Positions 25,656 to 33,797 of a stretch of DNA of 64,000 nt are shown here, piece by piece. The translations under genes and the position numbers were made by a program. Every line of letters begins with the position of its first letter. Positions within the stretch are counted from its first letter, which is position 1. The notes beneath the pieces were generated by a model, which did not search any database, was not told the DNA's origin, and saw nothing but the letters and a program-made list of their open reading frames with translations. Origin of the DNA: Deltaproteobacteria bacterium (GTDB lineage Bacteria; Desulfobacterota; Desulfobulbia; Desulfobulbales; Desulfocapsaceae); the NCBI GenBank assembly GCA_026388715.1, contig JAPLJF010000026.1, positions 1-64,000 of the forward strand, given 5' to 3'.

Positions 25656-25770
25656 TTGTAAAATGGCCTATTCTGTCCTCTTTTCTGTTCTGCTAAATTC
25701 TACAATCTCTTGACATTCAGTCACTTACCCCCTACACTGTTCTATACAGTTTCTTCGTGTTTTCCCTAAA

Positions 25771-25856
25771 GTGTTACCCATGTGTTACCCAGCAAGCGGC
25801 CTGTAAACCGCTTAGGGATTGATGATTTTTAAAAAATTCCTTCCAAGTGTTACCCA
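25771..25856 (+). repeat. Arm-type integrase-site candidates, left end
   Basis: GTGTTACCCA occurs at 25771, 25782 (11 bp apart, one helical turn) and 25847, all in the same orientation, between attL and the integrase gene. Confidence 0.7.
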
Positions 25857-25892
25857 TAGACGATTTTTTTGCTCATATCTTGAGGTGAGACC

Positions 25893-27302
25893 ATGCCCGT
25901 AATTCATATTACCAAGACAACAGTTGAGAAGTTGCCCCTTCTTGAGAGTGGCCGGGTTGATTATTCTGATGACGTATTAAAAGGTTTTGGCGTTCGAGTT
26001 TCGACAACCTGCAAAACCTATTTCACCATTAGGCGCGTCAATGGTAAGCAGGTAAGAACAAAGATTGATACCGCTGACAAGATCACGGCAGAGATGGCAC
26101 GAAAGAGGGCAGAAGGTACACTGGCCGACATGGGGCGGGGCGTTGATCCAAACGAAGGGAAGCGGCAGGCCCGGAAGGAAAAAAAGGAAGAAGACCGGCA
26201 GAAGATAACCCTGCAGGCGGCACTTGACGAATATCTGCAAAAGGGGAAGCTGAAACCCCGAACCATTGAAACTTATAGGAACCTTTGCCGGTTATACCTG
26301 GCTGACTGGTTAGAGCGACCGGCTGCAGAGATCACGCGCGACATGGTAAAAGCCCGTCACCTGGCGATAGCAAGTGGTAAGCGGGAACGGCAAAGGCTGA
26401 CAAAGAAAGTCACTCCTACAGGAGATAAGGAGATTGCCCCACCATTACGAAGAGAGGCGGCGGCTGACAACTGCATGAGAACCTTGAGGGCTGTTCTGAA
26501 TTATGCCTTTGAGGATGAAGAGGGTGGAGCTCCATACATGAACCCGGTCAATATCCTTTCAAGCCGGAAAAGAAAGGCATGGTATCAGGTTGAGCGGCGG
26601 CGAACCCTTATCAGAAACAGCGACTTGCCTGCATGGTACAAGGCCGTTTCTGGGCTGGATAATACCATCATGAGGGACTATCTGCTTTTCTTGATCTTCA
26701 CCGGATTGAGGCGGCAGGAGGCGGCAACACTCCAATGGAAGCAAGTGGATTTTCAGGAAGGCTGTTTTACCATTGTTGAAACCAAGAACAGCGACCCGCA
26801 CACCTTGCCATTGAGTGACTATCTGCAAGCACTCCTGACCGACCGCAAAGAAGGATTGAAGGCAGAACTGACCGAGGCGAAAGCGGCCCTTGCCGATGCT
26901 GGCAAGCTACCATTGAAACAACAACAGACGGCCTTTAACCGTGTTGCCCTGGCAGAGTCACGGCTTGCCTCACAGTATGTTTTTCCCGGTGAAGGGAAGA
27001 CCGGCTATATCGTGGAACCAAAGCGCGCTATTGACGAAGTGATAGCGATCACCGGAATAAAGTTTTCATGCCATGATCTGCGGCGCACCTTTGCCACCCT
27101 TGCCGAAAGTCTGGACTTATCCAGCTACACCGTGAAGGCACTCTTGAACCATAAACAACAACTTGGCGATGTTACGGGCGGGTATATCATCCTGAATGTT
27201 GACCGCCTGCGGGAACCTATGCAGAAAATCACCGATGCCATACAGGAACGAATCAAGAAACAACATGGGCAGATTGTACAGATGCAGGCAAAAGCGCAAT
27301 AG
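25893..27302 (+). CDS. int: Tyrosine-family integrase
   Basis: A 469-residue site-specific recombinase. The N-terminal 90 residues are a DUF4102-type arm-binding domain (DYSDDVLKGFGVRVS). The middle is a core-binding SAM-like domain (LQAALDEYLQKGKLKPRTIETYRN). The catalytic domain contains Arg273 (TGLRRQE), the HDLRR box (His394, Arg397) and a probable nucleophile Tyr431 in GGYI. A 50-residue insert sits between the two boxes (EGLKAELTEAKAALADAGKL), which is longer than in phage P4 Int. Located directly inside attL, reading inward, as in most tRNA-integrating elements. Confidence 0.93.
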   Translation: MPVIHITKTTVEKLPLLESGRVDYSDDVLKGFGVRVSTTCKTYFTIRRVNGKQVRTKIDTADKITAEMARKRAEGTLADMGRGVDPNEGKRQARKEKKEEDRQKITLQAALDEYLQKGKLKPRTIETYRNLCRLYLADWLERPAAEITRDMVKARHLAIASGKRERQRLTKKVTPTGDKEIAPPLRREAAADNCMRTLRAVLNYAFEDEEGGAPYMNPVNILSSRKRKAWYQVERRRTLIRNSDLPAWYKAVSGLDNTIMRDYLLFLIFTGLRRQEAATLQWKQVDFQEGCFTIVETKNSDPHTLPLSDYLQALLTDRKEGLKAELTEAKAALADAGKLPLKQQQTAFNRVALAESRLASQYVFPGEGKTGYIVEPKRAIDEVIAITGIKFSCHDLRRTFATLAESLDLSSYTVKALLNHKQQLGDVTGGYIILNVDRLREPMQKITDAIQERIKKQHGQIVQMQAKAQ

Positions 27303-27313
27303 GAGCGCAAGCG

Positions 27314-28054
27314 ATGACAATGCAGGAATCACAAAGAACTGAAAACGCCTTGGCATGGTGGCAGAATTTCAAAAAACAAAATAGCCAAATAGCTACGGAG
27401 GTTTTCGCAATTGCAGAAAAACACAATCAGACTGGAGGCAATAGCACGGTATTGACTAATTCCGTCTTTTGGGCGTGTCATGCCGCGTTGGTTTATGACA
27501 AAGAGAAAAACAAAGATCACCAGAAAAAAAGAAAGATTGATAAAGTATACCTTAAAGACCGATGTGAAGCCGTCAAGAACCTTGATGCTGTTATTGAATT
27601 TTTAAAACATCATGACAAAAAAGATGCCAGCCTTTTAAGATCAGCGATGTTTGCCCTTGGCTCAAATGCAGATAACACGGTTTTGATGCTTTCAGAGTTG
27701 AAAGAGGCACTTACAACTAAGGTGAAATGTTTCACACCACCACACAGCCACCAGCACGGCTGCTTTCTCTATCCGGTACCAGTGAACACGGAAAGAACCG
27801 CAACCACCCCGCGTATGCTGGCTGTTAATCTCGTTGGATTGTTTCGGTTATATACTTCAGGCAATCAGGTTGCAATGGAATGCGAAGGCTGGCCCTTGCC
27901 CAAAGACGGAAAACCGTATCACCCTCTTGTTGAAAGAATTGTGAAGGCGACCTTTTCCGAAGACATAGAAATTGACGCAAAATCAGCGGAAGCAGATTTT
28001 ATAAAGAATTCTCCTGGCGTTTTGATAGTACCCTGGACACCATGGGGAGAATGA
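27314..28054 (+). CDS. Unknown soluble protein of the integrative element
   Basis: A 246-residue protein, 11 bases after the integrase stop and preceded by GGAGCG. It is rich in charged residues, with a helical N-terminal half and a C-terminal half rich in Pro and aromatic residues. No signal peptide or membrane segment is seen and no motif is recognised. Its position next to int is where satellites often encode an integration or regulation accessory, but it may equally be cargo. Confidence 0.6.
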   Translation: MTMQESQRTENALAWWQNFKKQNSQIATEVFAIAEKHNQTGGNSTVLTNSVFWACHAALVYDKEKNKDHQKKRKIDKVYLKDRCEAVKNLDAVIEFLKHHDKKDASLLRSAMFALGSNADNTVLMLSELKEALTTKVKCFTPPHSHQHGCFLYPVPVNTERTATTPRMLAVNLVGLFRLYTSGNQVAMECEGWPLPKDGKPYHPLVERIVKATFSEDIEIDAKSAEADFIKNSPGVLIVPWTPWGE

Positions 28055-28188
28055 AAAGGTAAGAGCCTACCCCCTTAAAAAACAAAACCTGCTCGTACAG
28101 ATAAGCCCTATAGAAGCTCGTATATTCCAGACCATCGGAAGCGGGCTTTTCCTGTTTCTATCCAATTCAAAAGAATAGGTGACAGACC

Positions 28189-28389
28189 ATGGGCGAAAAT
28201 TTGAAGACAGAAGAGGCGGCAGCATTTTTACAGGTAAAGCCTGCAACATTGGAGCAATGGAGATGGAACGGCAAAGGGCCAAAATTCATAAAGTTGAATC
28301 GGGCTGTAATTTACAGAAAAATCGACCTTGACGCATTTATTGAGGCGCGGGTTTTCGGTAGCACCACAGAAGCGCAAGCGGGGGCATAA
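28189..28389 (+). CDS. AlpA/excisionase-like MerR-type HTH protein
   Basis: A 66-residue DNA-binding protein of the HTH_17 type: LKTEEAAAFLQVKPATLEQWRWNGKGPKFIKLNRAVIYRKIDLDAFIEAR. This is the compact winged-helix layout of AlpA and Xis proteins that bias integrase toward excision or activate element genes. The start ATG is at 28189; the upstream GGTGAC is a weak ribosome site. It stands apart (135 bases) from the previous gene, suggesting its own promoter. Confidence 0.8.
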   Translation: MGENLKTEEAAAFLQVKPATLEQWRWNGKGPKFIKLNRAVIYRKIDLDAFIEARVFGSTTEAQAGA

Positions 28390-28392
28390 GCC

Positions 28393-28671
28393 ATGACAAT
28401 AAAAAAAGCGGCCCCCCCCACCCCTGAGAGAAACCGCCTTGAAAATCAAGGTCATAATACCACACCCCGGCAACAAAATCAATTTAAGCTCCTACTATAC
28501 CAGAGTTTTACCTCTCCAGTATGGGCAACCTGCGCCGATTGCGGAATAAAATGCGGCTCAGTCGACTACGCCTTCCTTATTCGCCCTGATGAGTCTTTTT
28601 GTTCGGCTTATTTGTGCGGCTCCTGCGCTGATTCATACCGGGACAGACCAGAGCAGGAGGTGAATGGATGA
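28393..28671 (+). CDS. Small Cys-rich protein
   Basis: A 92-residue ORF four bases after the AlpA-like gene, overlapping the RepA-like gene start (ATGA). The second half has CADCGIKCG and CGSCADSY, suggesting a zinc ribbon. The first half is polar and probably disordered. No family recognised. Confidence 0.55.
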   Translation: MTIKKAAPPTPERNRLENQGHNTTPRQQNQFKLLLYQSFTSPVWATCADCGIKCGSVDYAFLIRPDESFCSAYLCGSCADSYRDRPEQEVNG

Positions 28672-29927
28672 CACCTGAGCAAGTTTCGGAGTGGATCAAG
28701 GGGAATAGGCGCGCAGTGGTTGCGACAGAGATTAACCCAATAAAAATTGACCACCAATTTAGATTCATTTCGGCCACAAGCTTAACTTGTAGCCCTGCAA
28801 ATTGGTTGATCAAAAATTATATTGAGGAACAGACCACCGCGTCTTTTTTTGGTGCAGCTGGCAGCATGAAAACCTTTATCACCATCGACATGGGCTTATG
28901 TGTTTCGACTGGAAAAGAATGGCATGGAAACCGGGTTAAACAAGGCCCTGTTCTTTACATCTGCGGTGAAGGGAAAGCGGGAATCGCGAAAAGGATTAAT
29001 GCCTGGGGAAAAAACAACGGCATGAAGTCACCTTTATTTTTCGTGTCAACGTCTGCAGCACAGTTGCTTTCTGTTGACAGTCTTGACGCGGTTGAACTTG
29101 CAGCGAATGAGGTTGCCTCGCTCCACGGCACCCCTGTTTTAATTATTATCGACACCTTGAACCGGAATTTTGGCCCCGGTGATGAAAACTCGACCTCTGA
29201 CATGACCGCATTTATCCAGGCTATTGACCAGCTCAAAGACCGCCTGCAATGCGCAATTATTATCGTTCATCATTCTGGCCTTGGAGATGCAAAGCGTGGG
29301 CGCGGTAGCAGTGCGCTGCGTGGGGCCATGGACTTTGAATATAATTGTGACAAGTCCGGTGATACCATCGAAGAGCAGGTCGTCACGCTGACCAATACCA
29401 AGACAAAAGATCACGAAGCCCCGGCACCAAAATCATTCAAGCCGATCATCGTTGACCTGGGCCATATTGATGAGGACATGAAGCCGATAACTTCATTGGC
29501 TTTAGAACAGACAGAAGGCCCCACCCGAAAAGCTGCTAAACTGTCTGGTGCGAATCTCATTGCGCTTGATGCGCTTAAAGCTATCACTCATGAATCTGGA
29601 GAGGCCACAGAGGACTCTTGGCGTCAAGAAGCATACTCCAGAGGGATTGCTGAGGCGTGTACTCAAGACGCCAAAAAGAAAGCTTTTAGTCGGGCCAGAC
29701 GTTACCTTTTGGAGCATTATTATATCGCAACGAGAGATGATCTTTACTGGATTCAGGGTAGGGACAACGGGCCACAACGAGCCATAACGGGCCAATGTCC
29801 CGGCTTGTCCCCCCTGCTAAACGGGCCAGACAGGGACATATCCCCTAAGGGATGTCCCGTGGCCCGTCCAGGGAGTGCGGAAAACCCACTAATTGAGATT
29901 GAGGTCGAAAATGCAGAGTACATATAA
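28668..29927 (+). CDS. RepA-like AAA+/RecA-fold ATPase (replicative helicase type)
   Basis: A 419-residue protein with Walker A GAAGSMKT (62-69), Walker B PVLIIIDTLNRNF, and IIIVHHSGLGDAKRGRGSSALRG, which together match the hexameric RepA/AAA_25 helicase class found in plasmids, P4-like phages and satellites. The C-terminus (residues about 290-360) carries a winged-helix-like stretch and ends in a Pro/Gly tail. It probably drives element replication. Start overlaps the preceding gene by four bases. No separate primase domain is seen. Confidence 0.8.
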   Translation: MTPEQVSEWIKGNRRAVVATEINPIKIDHQFRFISATSLTCSPANWLIKNYIEEQTTASFFGAAGSMKTFITIDMGLCVSTGKEWHGNRVKQGPVLYICGEGKAGIAKRINAWGKNNGMKSPLFFVSTSAAQLLSVDSLDAVELAANEVASLHGTPVLIIIDTLNRNFGPGDENSTSDMTAFIQAIDQLKDRLQCAIIIVHHSGLGDAKRGRGSSALRGAMDFEYNCDKSGDTIEEQVVTLTNTKTKDHEAPAPKSFKPIIVDLGHIDEDMKPITSLALEQTEGPTRKAAKLSGANLIALDALKAITHESGEATEDSWRQEAYSRGIAEACTQDAKKKAFSRARRYLLEHYYIATRDDLYWIQGRDNGPQRAITGQCPGLSPLLNGPDRDISPKGCPVARPGSAENPLIEIEVENAEYI

Positions 29928-30432
29928 CCTGCTGACCTCACTTTCGACCCAAGGCGTTTTTATTTCATTGGCGGATAATAAGCTGAAGATTGTACCAGCT
30001 GACAAGCTCACTGATGAAATCCGGGCACAGCTCAAAGCTCATAAGCCTGAAATCATGGCGGCACTGTCAAAGCCTGTTTCACCGCCAACAAACCAGAATG
30101 AATCTATTGCCAGTATCACCCCGCCCGGTAAATTTTTACCGGCCACCAGGGGCAAGGACACCAAGCAGAAACCTTCACCCGTTGCCCTGGAGTGGCTACA
30201 GGATCACCGGCAACAACTGAAGGCGGCAGGTTGGACAATGGCAGAACTCTACCGGCGCAACAGTTCACCGGGTATCTGCTGGTGCTCTCTATGGGATAAG
30301 CCATTCTTCAAAGCCTATCTGCACGACAATGGTGTCATAGAAATGGAATGTGTAATTGCTGGCCGGGATGTAATCCAAACGGCGCGGCCAATGCCACAGC
30401 GACAAATGAAAGCAAAGGAGTCTATGCAATGA
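29911..30432 (+). CDS. TubC_N-like docking-domain protein
   Basis: A 173-residue protein. Residues 1-55 (TYNLLTSLSTQGVFISLADNKLKIVPADKLTDEIRAQLKAHKPEIM) resemble the TubC_N docking domain, which elsewhere links megasynthase subunits and also appears in small phage proteins adjoining primase or helicase genes. The rest has a Trp/Cys cluster (SPGICWCSLWDKPFFKAYL). The ATG at 29911 follows GAGGT and overlaps the previous gene. A replication-adaptor role is an inference from position. Confidence 0.55.
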   Translation: MQSTYNLLTSLSTQGVFISLADNKLKIVPADKLTDEIRAQLKAHKPEIMAALSKPVSPPTNQNESIASITPPGKFLPATRGKDTKQKPSPVALEWLQDHRQQLKAAGWTMAELYRRNSSPGICWCSLWDKPFFKAYLHDNGVIEMECVIAGRDVIQTARPMPQRQMKAKESMQ

Positions 30433-30797
30433 GCTATGACCAGAACGAATGTCACATATCCGGCAAGGTTGAAAAGTTTGCAGTCGTCAATACCAAAACA
30501 GGAACGCCCATGATTCGCTTTTCAATCACCTGCAACAAGGAGCGGTTTACCATCGTTGCATTCAAGGGGCTGGCAGATGCTACCCGGCTGAATGAAGGCG
30601 ACCAGGTGTCAATCATTGGCGCAATCCAATCGACTTCATGGGAGGGCAAGGACGGTGTCAAGAAGTATGGTTTTCAGTTTATTGCCAGCTCCATAAATGG
30701 AATGACCGAACAGCAACATAACTGCAAGGGTAGCAGGCCAGCAATGGAACCACCTGCCCGGCCAGCAATGCAGGATTATCAAGGAGGCCCTTTCTGA
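30429..30797 (+). CDS. Single-stranded DNA-binding protein-like (OB fold)
   Basis: A 122-residue protein: HISGKVEKFAVVNTKTGTPMIRFSI, FTIVAFKGLADATRLNEGDQVSIIGAIQS and a Pro-rich tail PARPAMQDYQGGPF. The OB-fold layout and the acidic/hydrophobic end agree with a small SSB of plasmid/phage type, although the terminal DDDIPF-like motif is replaced. The start overlaps the previous stop (ATGA), and it shares its last base with the next gene. Confidence 0.72.
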   Translation: MSYDQNECHISGKVEKFAVVNTKTGTPMIRFSITCNKERFTIVAFKGLADATRLNEGDQVSIIGAIQSTSWEGKDGVKKYGFQFIASSINGMTEQQHNCKGSRPAMEPPARPAMQDYQGGPF

Positions 30798-31261
30798 TGG
30801 CTACTGAAAATACAGGACAGAAGCAGAAACCACAGCTTTACAAGAAGGGTCAATCAGGAAATCCAACAGGACGACCCAAAGGAAGCCACAATAAGGCCAC
30901 TATCGCCGCGTTGACACTCCTTGAAGGTGAGAGTGAGGCCTTGACCCGGAAAGCCGTTGATCTGGCTCTCGATGGTGATATTCAAGCATTAAGGATATGC
31001 CTTGACCGGATCACGCCAACACTCAAAGCAACGTCAAAGCCTATCAACACCCGGCTTCCTGCTGGTGGATCACTCGCTGACCAGGCGGCGGCAGTCTATG
31101 AAGCAACACGTTCGGGCAAGATCACCCCCGATGAAGCAACGGCCTTGATGAGTTTGCTTCAGGGCCAAATTAAAATCAAGGAGCTGACCGACATTGAAGA
31201 GCGGCTTTTAAAATTGGAAGGGAACCCCCTACCAAACGTATCACCTGAAGAATTCATTTAA
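30797..31261 (+). CDS. DUF5681 (phage-packaging-associated) protein
   Basis: A 154-residue protein whose N-terminal GQSGNPTGRPKGSHNK matches DUF5681, a domain commonly encoded beside terminase genes in phages and integrative elements. The rest is helical with two long amphipathic segments. Start ATG overlaps the SSB stop (TGATGG). A DNA-packaging or DNA-binding role is plausible; with no large terminase present, it would have to work with a helper phage enzyme. Confidence 0.68.
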   Translation: MATENTGQKQKPQLYKKGQSGNPTGRPKGSHNKATIAALTLLEGESEALTRKAVDLALDGDIQALRICLDRITPTLKATSKPINTRLPAGGSLADQAAAVYEATRSGKITPDEATALMSLLQGQIKIKELTDIEERLLKLEGNPLPNVSPEEFI

Positions 31262-31274
31262 GGGAGGTTTTATC

Positions 31275-31478
31275 ATGAGTGATGATTTAAAAACACACCT
31301 TTCGGCCCTGGCTGAGCTTCGTAACATTGCAGCACGAAAGGGCCAGTTTGCGGCGGCGGTATCTGCTGAGATAGCAAGAGGTCGCGCCATGGGGTTGTAC
31401 CAACAAGAAGAGCGTGGAGACACACAGGCGCGTTTCGTTGATGCCTTCAGTCGGTTGATTGAAAGCCTACCAGGTTGA
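31275..31478 (+). CDS. Small protein, resembles terminase-small-like C-terminal fragments
   Basis: A 67-residue protein (LAELRNIAARKGQFAAAVSAEIARGRAMG) with an RxIAxxxGQxAAAVxAExxRG pattern like the helix-turn segments of small terminase-like proteins of satellites. The ribosome site GGGAGG is optimal. Function inferred only weakly. Confidence 0.5.
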   Translation: MSDDLKTHLSALAELRNIAARKGQFAAAVSAEIARGRAMGLYQQEERGDTQARFVDAFSRLIESLPG

Positions 31479-31488
31479 AAAGGAGATC

Positions 31489-31755
31489 ATGAGAAATTTA
31501 AAAAGCAGACTGGTAGTCATTGAAAATCAGCGGCAAGACCTTATTCCACCCGTGCCGGTGAGAGTGTTCCTTGACCCCGCACAACAAGCGGAATATCTGA
31601 AAGCGAATCCAGGCGCTGACACTGTTTTTCTCAGGGCTGTTTGCTTCAAACGTTGCACTGGGCAATGTTCTCATGTGAACCAGGAAAGGGTAATTTATCG
31701 GGTAAATGAAGAATCAAAAGAGGTTGAACAATGCCCGTATCAAGAAATGATTTGA
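31489..31755 (+). CDS. Tandem-family small protein 1
   Basis: An 88-residue protein starting MRNLKSRLVVIENQR after AAGGAG, the first of three related neighbours. Shared pattern: short helical N-terminus with a leucine-rich coil, then (F/I)-x-D-P-x-(E/Q)-A-E-x-Y-x-K-x-x-P-G-A. A C-terminal Cys cluster (CFKRCTGQCSHVN...CPYQEM) is unique to this copy. Confidence 0.55.
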   Translation: MRNLKSRLVVIENQRQDLIPPVPVRVFLDPAQQAEYLKANPGADTVFLRAVCFKRCTGQCSHVNQERVIYRVNEESKEVEQCPYQEMI

Positions 31756-31832
31756 AAAATCACCCTGATGCCAAAACGATTTTGGTTGAAGTTGTTGATA
31801 CCAGCAAGAAAATAAAAGAGGCCGACAAGTAA
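31731..31832 (+). CDS. Very short ORF between the tandem genes
   Basis: A 33-codon ORF overlapping the end of the preceding gene and following AGAGGTTGAACA. It ends next to the ribosome site of the next tandem gene (TAAGGAG). Charged, with no recognised motif. It is plausible as a translational-coupling or real microprotein ORF, but is too short for certainty. Confidence 0.3.
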   Translation: MPVSRNDLKNHPDAKTILVEVVDTSKKIKEADK

Positions 31833-31839
31833 GGAGATC

Positions 31840-32013
31840 ATGAGAAATTTACAAACCCGTATAATAGCCCTCGAAGATCACCAGAGATCCCTCTTACCGC
31901 GTCCGCCTTCAAAGATTTTTATTGATCCGGTGGAGGCTGAGGAGTATCAAAAACTACACCCTGGAGCTTTCGTTATTCTACTAAAGCCCTTAGGTGAGGA
32001 GGTTACCACATGA
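31840..32013 (+). CDS. Tandem-family small protein 2
   Basis: A 57-residue protein (MRNLQTRIIALEDHQRSLL, then FIDPVEAEEYQKLHPGAFVILL). It matches tandem protein 1 through the N-terminal coil and the D-P-x-E-A-E-E-Y-x-K-x-x-P-G-A segment, and lacks the Cys-rich tail. The ribosome site AAGGAG is identical to that of gene 1. Its stop overlaps the start of the third member. Confidence 0.6.
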   Translation: MRNLQTRIIALEDHQRSLLPRPPSKIFIDPVEAEEYQKLHPGAFVILLKPLGEEVTT

Positions 32014-32207
32014 GCATGAAGGCACGATTGACCAATCTGGAGAAGAGAACTTCGGAGCTTGAAGCTATGATCCTGTTTGTAAAGACCCCTGAAGAACTGG
32101 CAGAGATTGAGAATGCAGACCTTGAGAGGCTTTACCCTGGTAAACGAGTTATCCTGTTTGTTCGTGAAGGAAGCAATAACGAAACTTCAAACAGTTGCGA
32201 TGAATAG
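32010..32207 (+). CDS. Tandem-family small protein 3
   Basis: A 65-residue protein (MSMKARLTNLEKRTSELEAM then FVKTPEELAEIENADLERLYPGKRVILFV). It keeps the same coil-then-PG pattern as the two preceding genes but is more diverged. It starts four bases before the stop of member 2 and is followed by a terminator. Confidence 0.6.
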   Translation: MSMKARLTNLEKRTSELEAMILFVKTPEELAEIENADLERLYPGKRVILFVREGSNNETSNSCDE

Positions 32208-32296
32208 TTAATGTTCGCGCCCGCTTTGCTGGGTGATGCTTGATTCAATGGTGGATCAAGAAATAATATTTACTCCCTGGATGTCACCCGGTGATT

Positions 32297-32331
32297 AACC
32301 GCTTCCCCTGTTTTGGGGCGGCGGTTTTTTT
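32297..32331 (+). terminator. Rho-independent terminator ending the rightward element operon
   Basis: AACCGC and CCCC pair with GGGG and GCGGTT around TGTTTT, followed by a T run. Lies 90 bases after the third tandem gene. Confidence 0.85.
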
Positions 32332-32448
32332 ATTTGCATTGACAGGAGCCACCTCAATAACAGAGAATAAAAAAGTAACTTATTTTTTGTCAGTGTGCCC
32401 CGCAAGTGGTGTGGTTGAGAATATTAAGCTATTACAAGGGAGAAGGGA

Positions 32449-33021
32449 ATGCACTGGCTTGTTTCATCGTCCGACAAGGAGGCCGTTACCGGGGCCAAAG
32501 CACGTCGTGGAGATTTAAGGGATGATATCTGCAATGGCACATTCTGGTATGACCGGATAAAGCTGATCCGTGAATTTCCAAATGAACGACTCAATTTGGC
32601 GATGGAAAACTTTCCCCTCCCCGCTGCATTTAACGAAGCATCAATTGCACTCAGGGCAATGATTCGCGAAAAGAAGAAAAGTAATGATGATATTGTAGAA
32701 GAGGTCAAGCTCCTTTACTGGATTGCCGCAATACAGTCGCTTGGTGTTCCATATTCAAAGCGGCTGAAGGAGCCGGGGTTTAACATTCTTGAGTCCATTC
32801 CGGGTAGCGTCATCAAAGGGTTGCCGGTTGCATACCAAAAACTTGGCTATCAGCATCTTGAGCTATTGAACAAAACAGATGTTAAGTGGATTGTTTCCGC
32901 CTGGGGAGAGCCAAAGAAGCATTCCACAATGAATCGAATACACAGCATGCTATGGAAAGAGTACGAGGACAAGTTGATCGACAAGCGGAAACAAAAAATA
33001 GTTGACCTCTTTAAGATGTAA
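32449..33021 (+). CDS. Unknown soluble protein near attR (cargo candidate)
   Basis: A 190-residue protein starting from ATG after GGGAGAAGGGA. Charged and helical with no recognised domain and no signal peptide. It sits after the operon terminator and before attR, with its own leader, the place where satellites often carry variable cargo such as defence genes. Its composition is more A+T-rich than the core genes. Confidence 0.5.
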   Translation: MHWLVSSSDKEAVTGAKARRGDLRDDICNGTFWYDRIKLIREFPNERLNLAMENFPLPAAFNEASIALRAMIREKKKSNDDIVEEVKLLYWIAAIQSLGVPYSKRLKEPGFNILESIPGSVIKGLPVAYQKLGYQHLELLNKTDVKWIVSAWGEPKKHSTMNRIHSMLWKEYEDKLIDKRKQKIVDLFKM

Positions 33022-33076
33022 CAAGGGTAGTGGGCCGGGTTATGGGTAGGTATGATAAATGTTAAAAGAGGGAAAA

Positions 33077-33637
33077 ATGAAGAAAACATTATACATGGCA
33101 CTTTTTTTAATGTCTATCTCATCAACTTCTATGGCTTTTGATTTTAAAGGTATTGAGGTTGGCGGTAAAAATACAACTGCCAGGGAAATTGAAGAAGCTC
33201 TTCAGCCTGATTATCTTAAAGGTATTGAGGGTCCTTATAGCCGAGGGATTAAGTGTGGGGAAGGAATAGAGCATACCACCATATGTGATGGATCAACAAG
33301 TATAGGTGGAGAATGGGCCGGAGCGAACGTTTCACTATCTAAGGATGGTGTGGTGACACGAATTGAGCTTACAACACATTCATATTCTTTTTTTAAAGTC
33401 GTTGATGTTGCGGTTAAAAAATATGGAAAGCCAACTAAAAAAAGCAGAGAAATAGAGCAGAATGGAATGGGTGTTAAATTTGCAAATCACACATATAGGT
33501 GGCAAGGTAAAAACGGAAATTACATAGAGATTATAGAATATTATCCAAACTTTAAAAATAGTAAAATTTATTTTGGGACAGCAGAAGACACAAAATTTAA
33601 AAAGAGGATAAGTGAGCCAAAAACAAAAGATATATAA
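33077..33637 (+). CDS. Exported protein of unknown function, A+T-rich cargo
   Basis: A 186-residue protein with a signal peptide (KKTLYMALFLMSISSTSMAF-D). The mature part has two Cys (KCGEGIEHTTIC) that could form a disulfide, and many Lys/Tyr. The ATG at 33077 follows GAGGG; an in-frame ATG 18 bases earlier is less likely. The gene is notably A+T-rich compared with neighbours, suggesting recent acquisition. No family recognised. Confidence 0.55.
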   Translation: MKKTLYMALFLMSISSTSMAFDFKGIEVGGKNTTAREIEEALQPDYLKGIEGPYSRGIKCGEGIEHTTICDGSTSIGGEWAGANVSLSKDGVVTRIELTTHSYSFFKVVDVAVKKYGKPTKKSREIEQNGMGVKFANHTYRWQGKNGNYIEIIEYYPNFKNSKIYFGTAEDTKFKKRISEPKTKDI

Positions 33638-33771
33638 CTGTAATAACAAACAAAACTATACCATCTTTAGATTTTCTACCCCTCGCCTTCTGGCCTGGGG
33701 TATTTTTTTGTCTTTCTTGGCTGGGATTTTTGACGTTTTCAGAGTACATAAAAAGAGGGCTTTCTCTTCAA

Positions 33772-33792
33772 GTGTTACCCACGTGTTACCCA
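33772..33792 (+). repeat. Arm-type integrase-site candidates, right end
   Basis: GTGTTACCCA at 33772 and 33783, spaced 11 bp as at 25771/25782. The flanks (AA before, GC after) also agree with the left pair. Confidence 0.7.
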
Positions 33793-33797
33793 GCATG

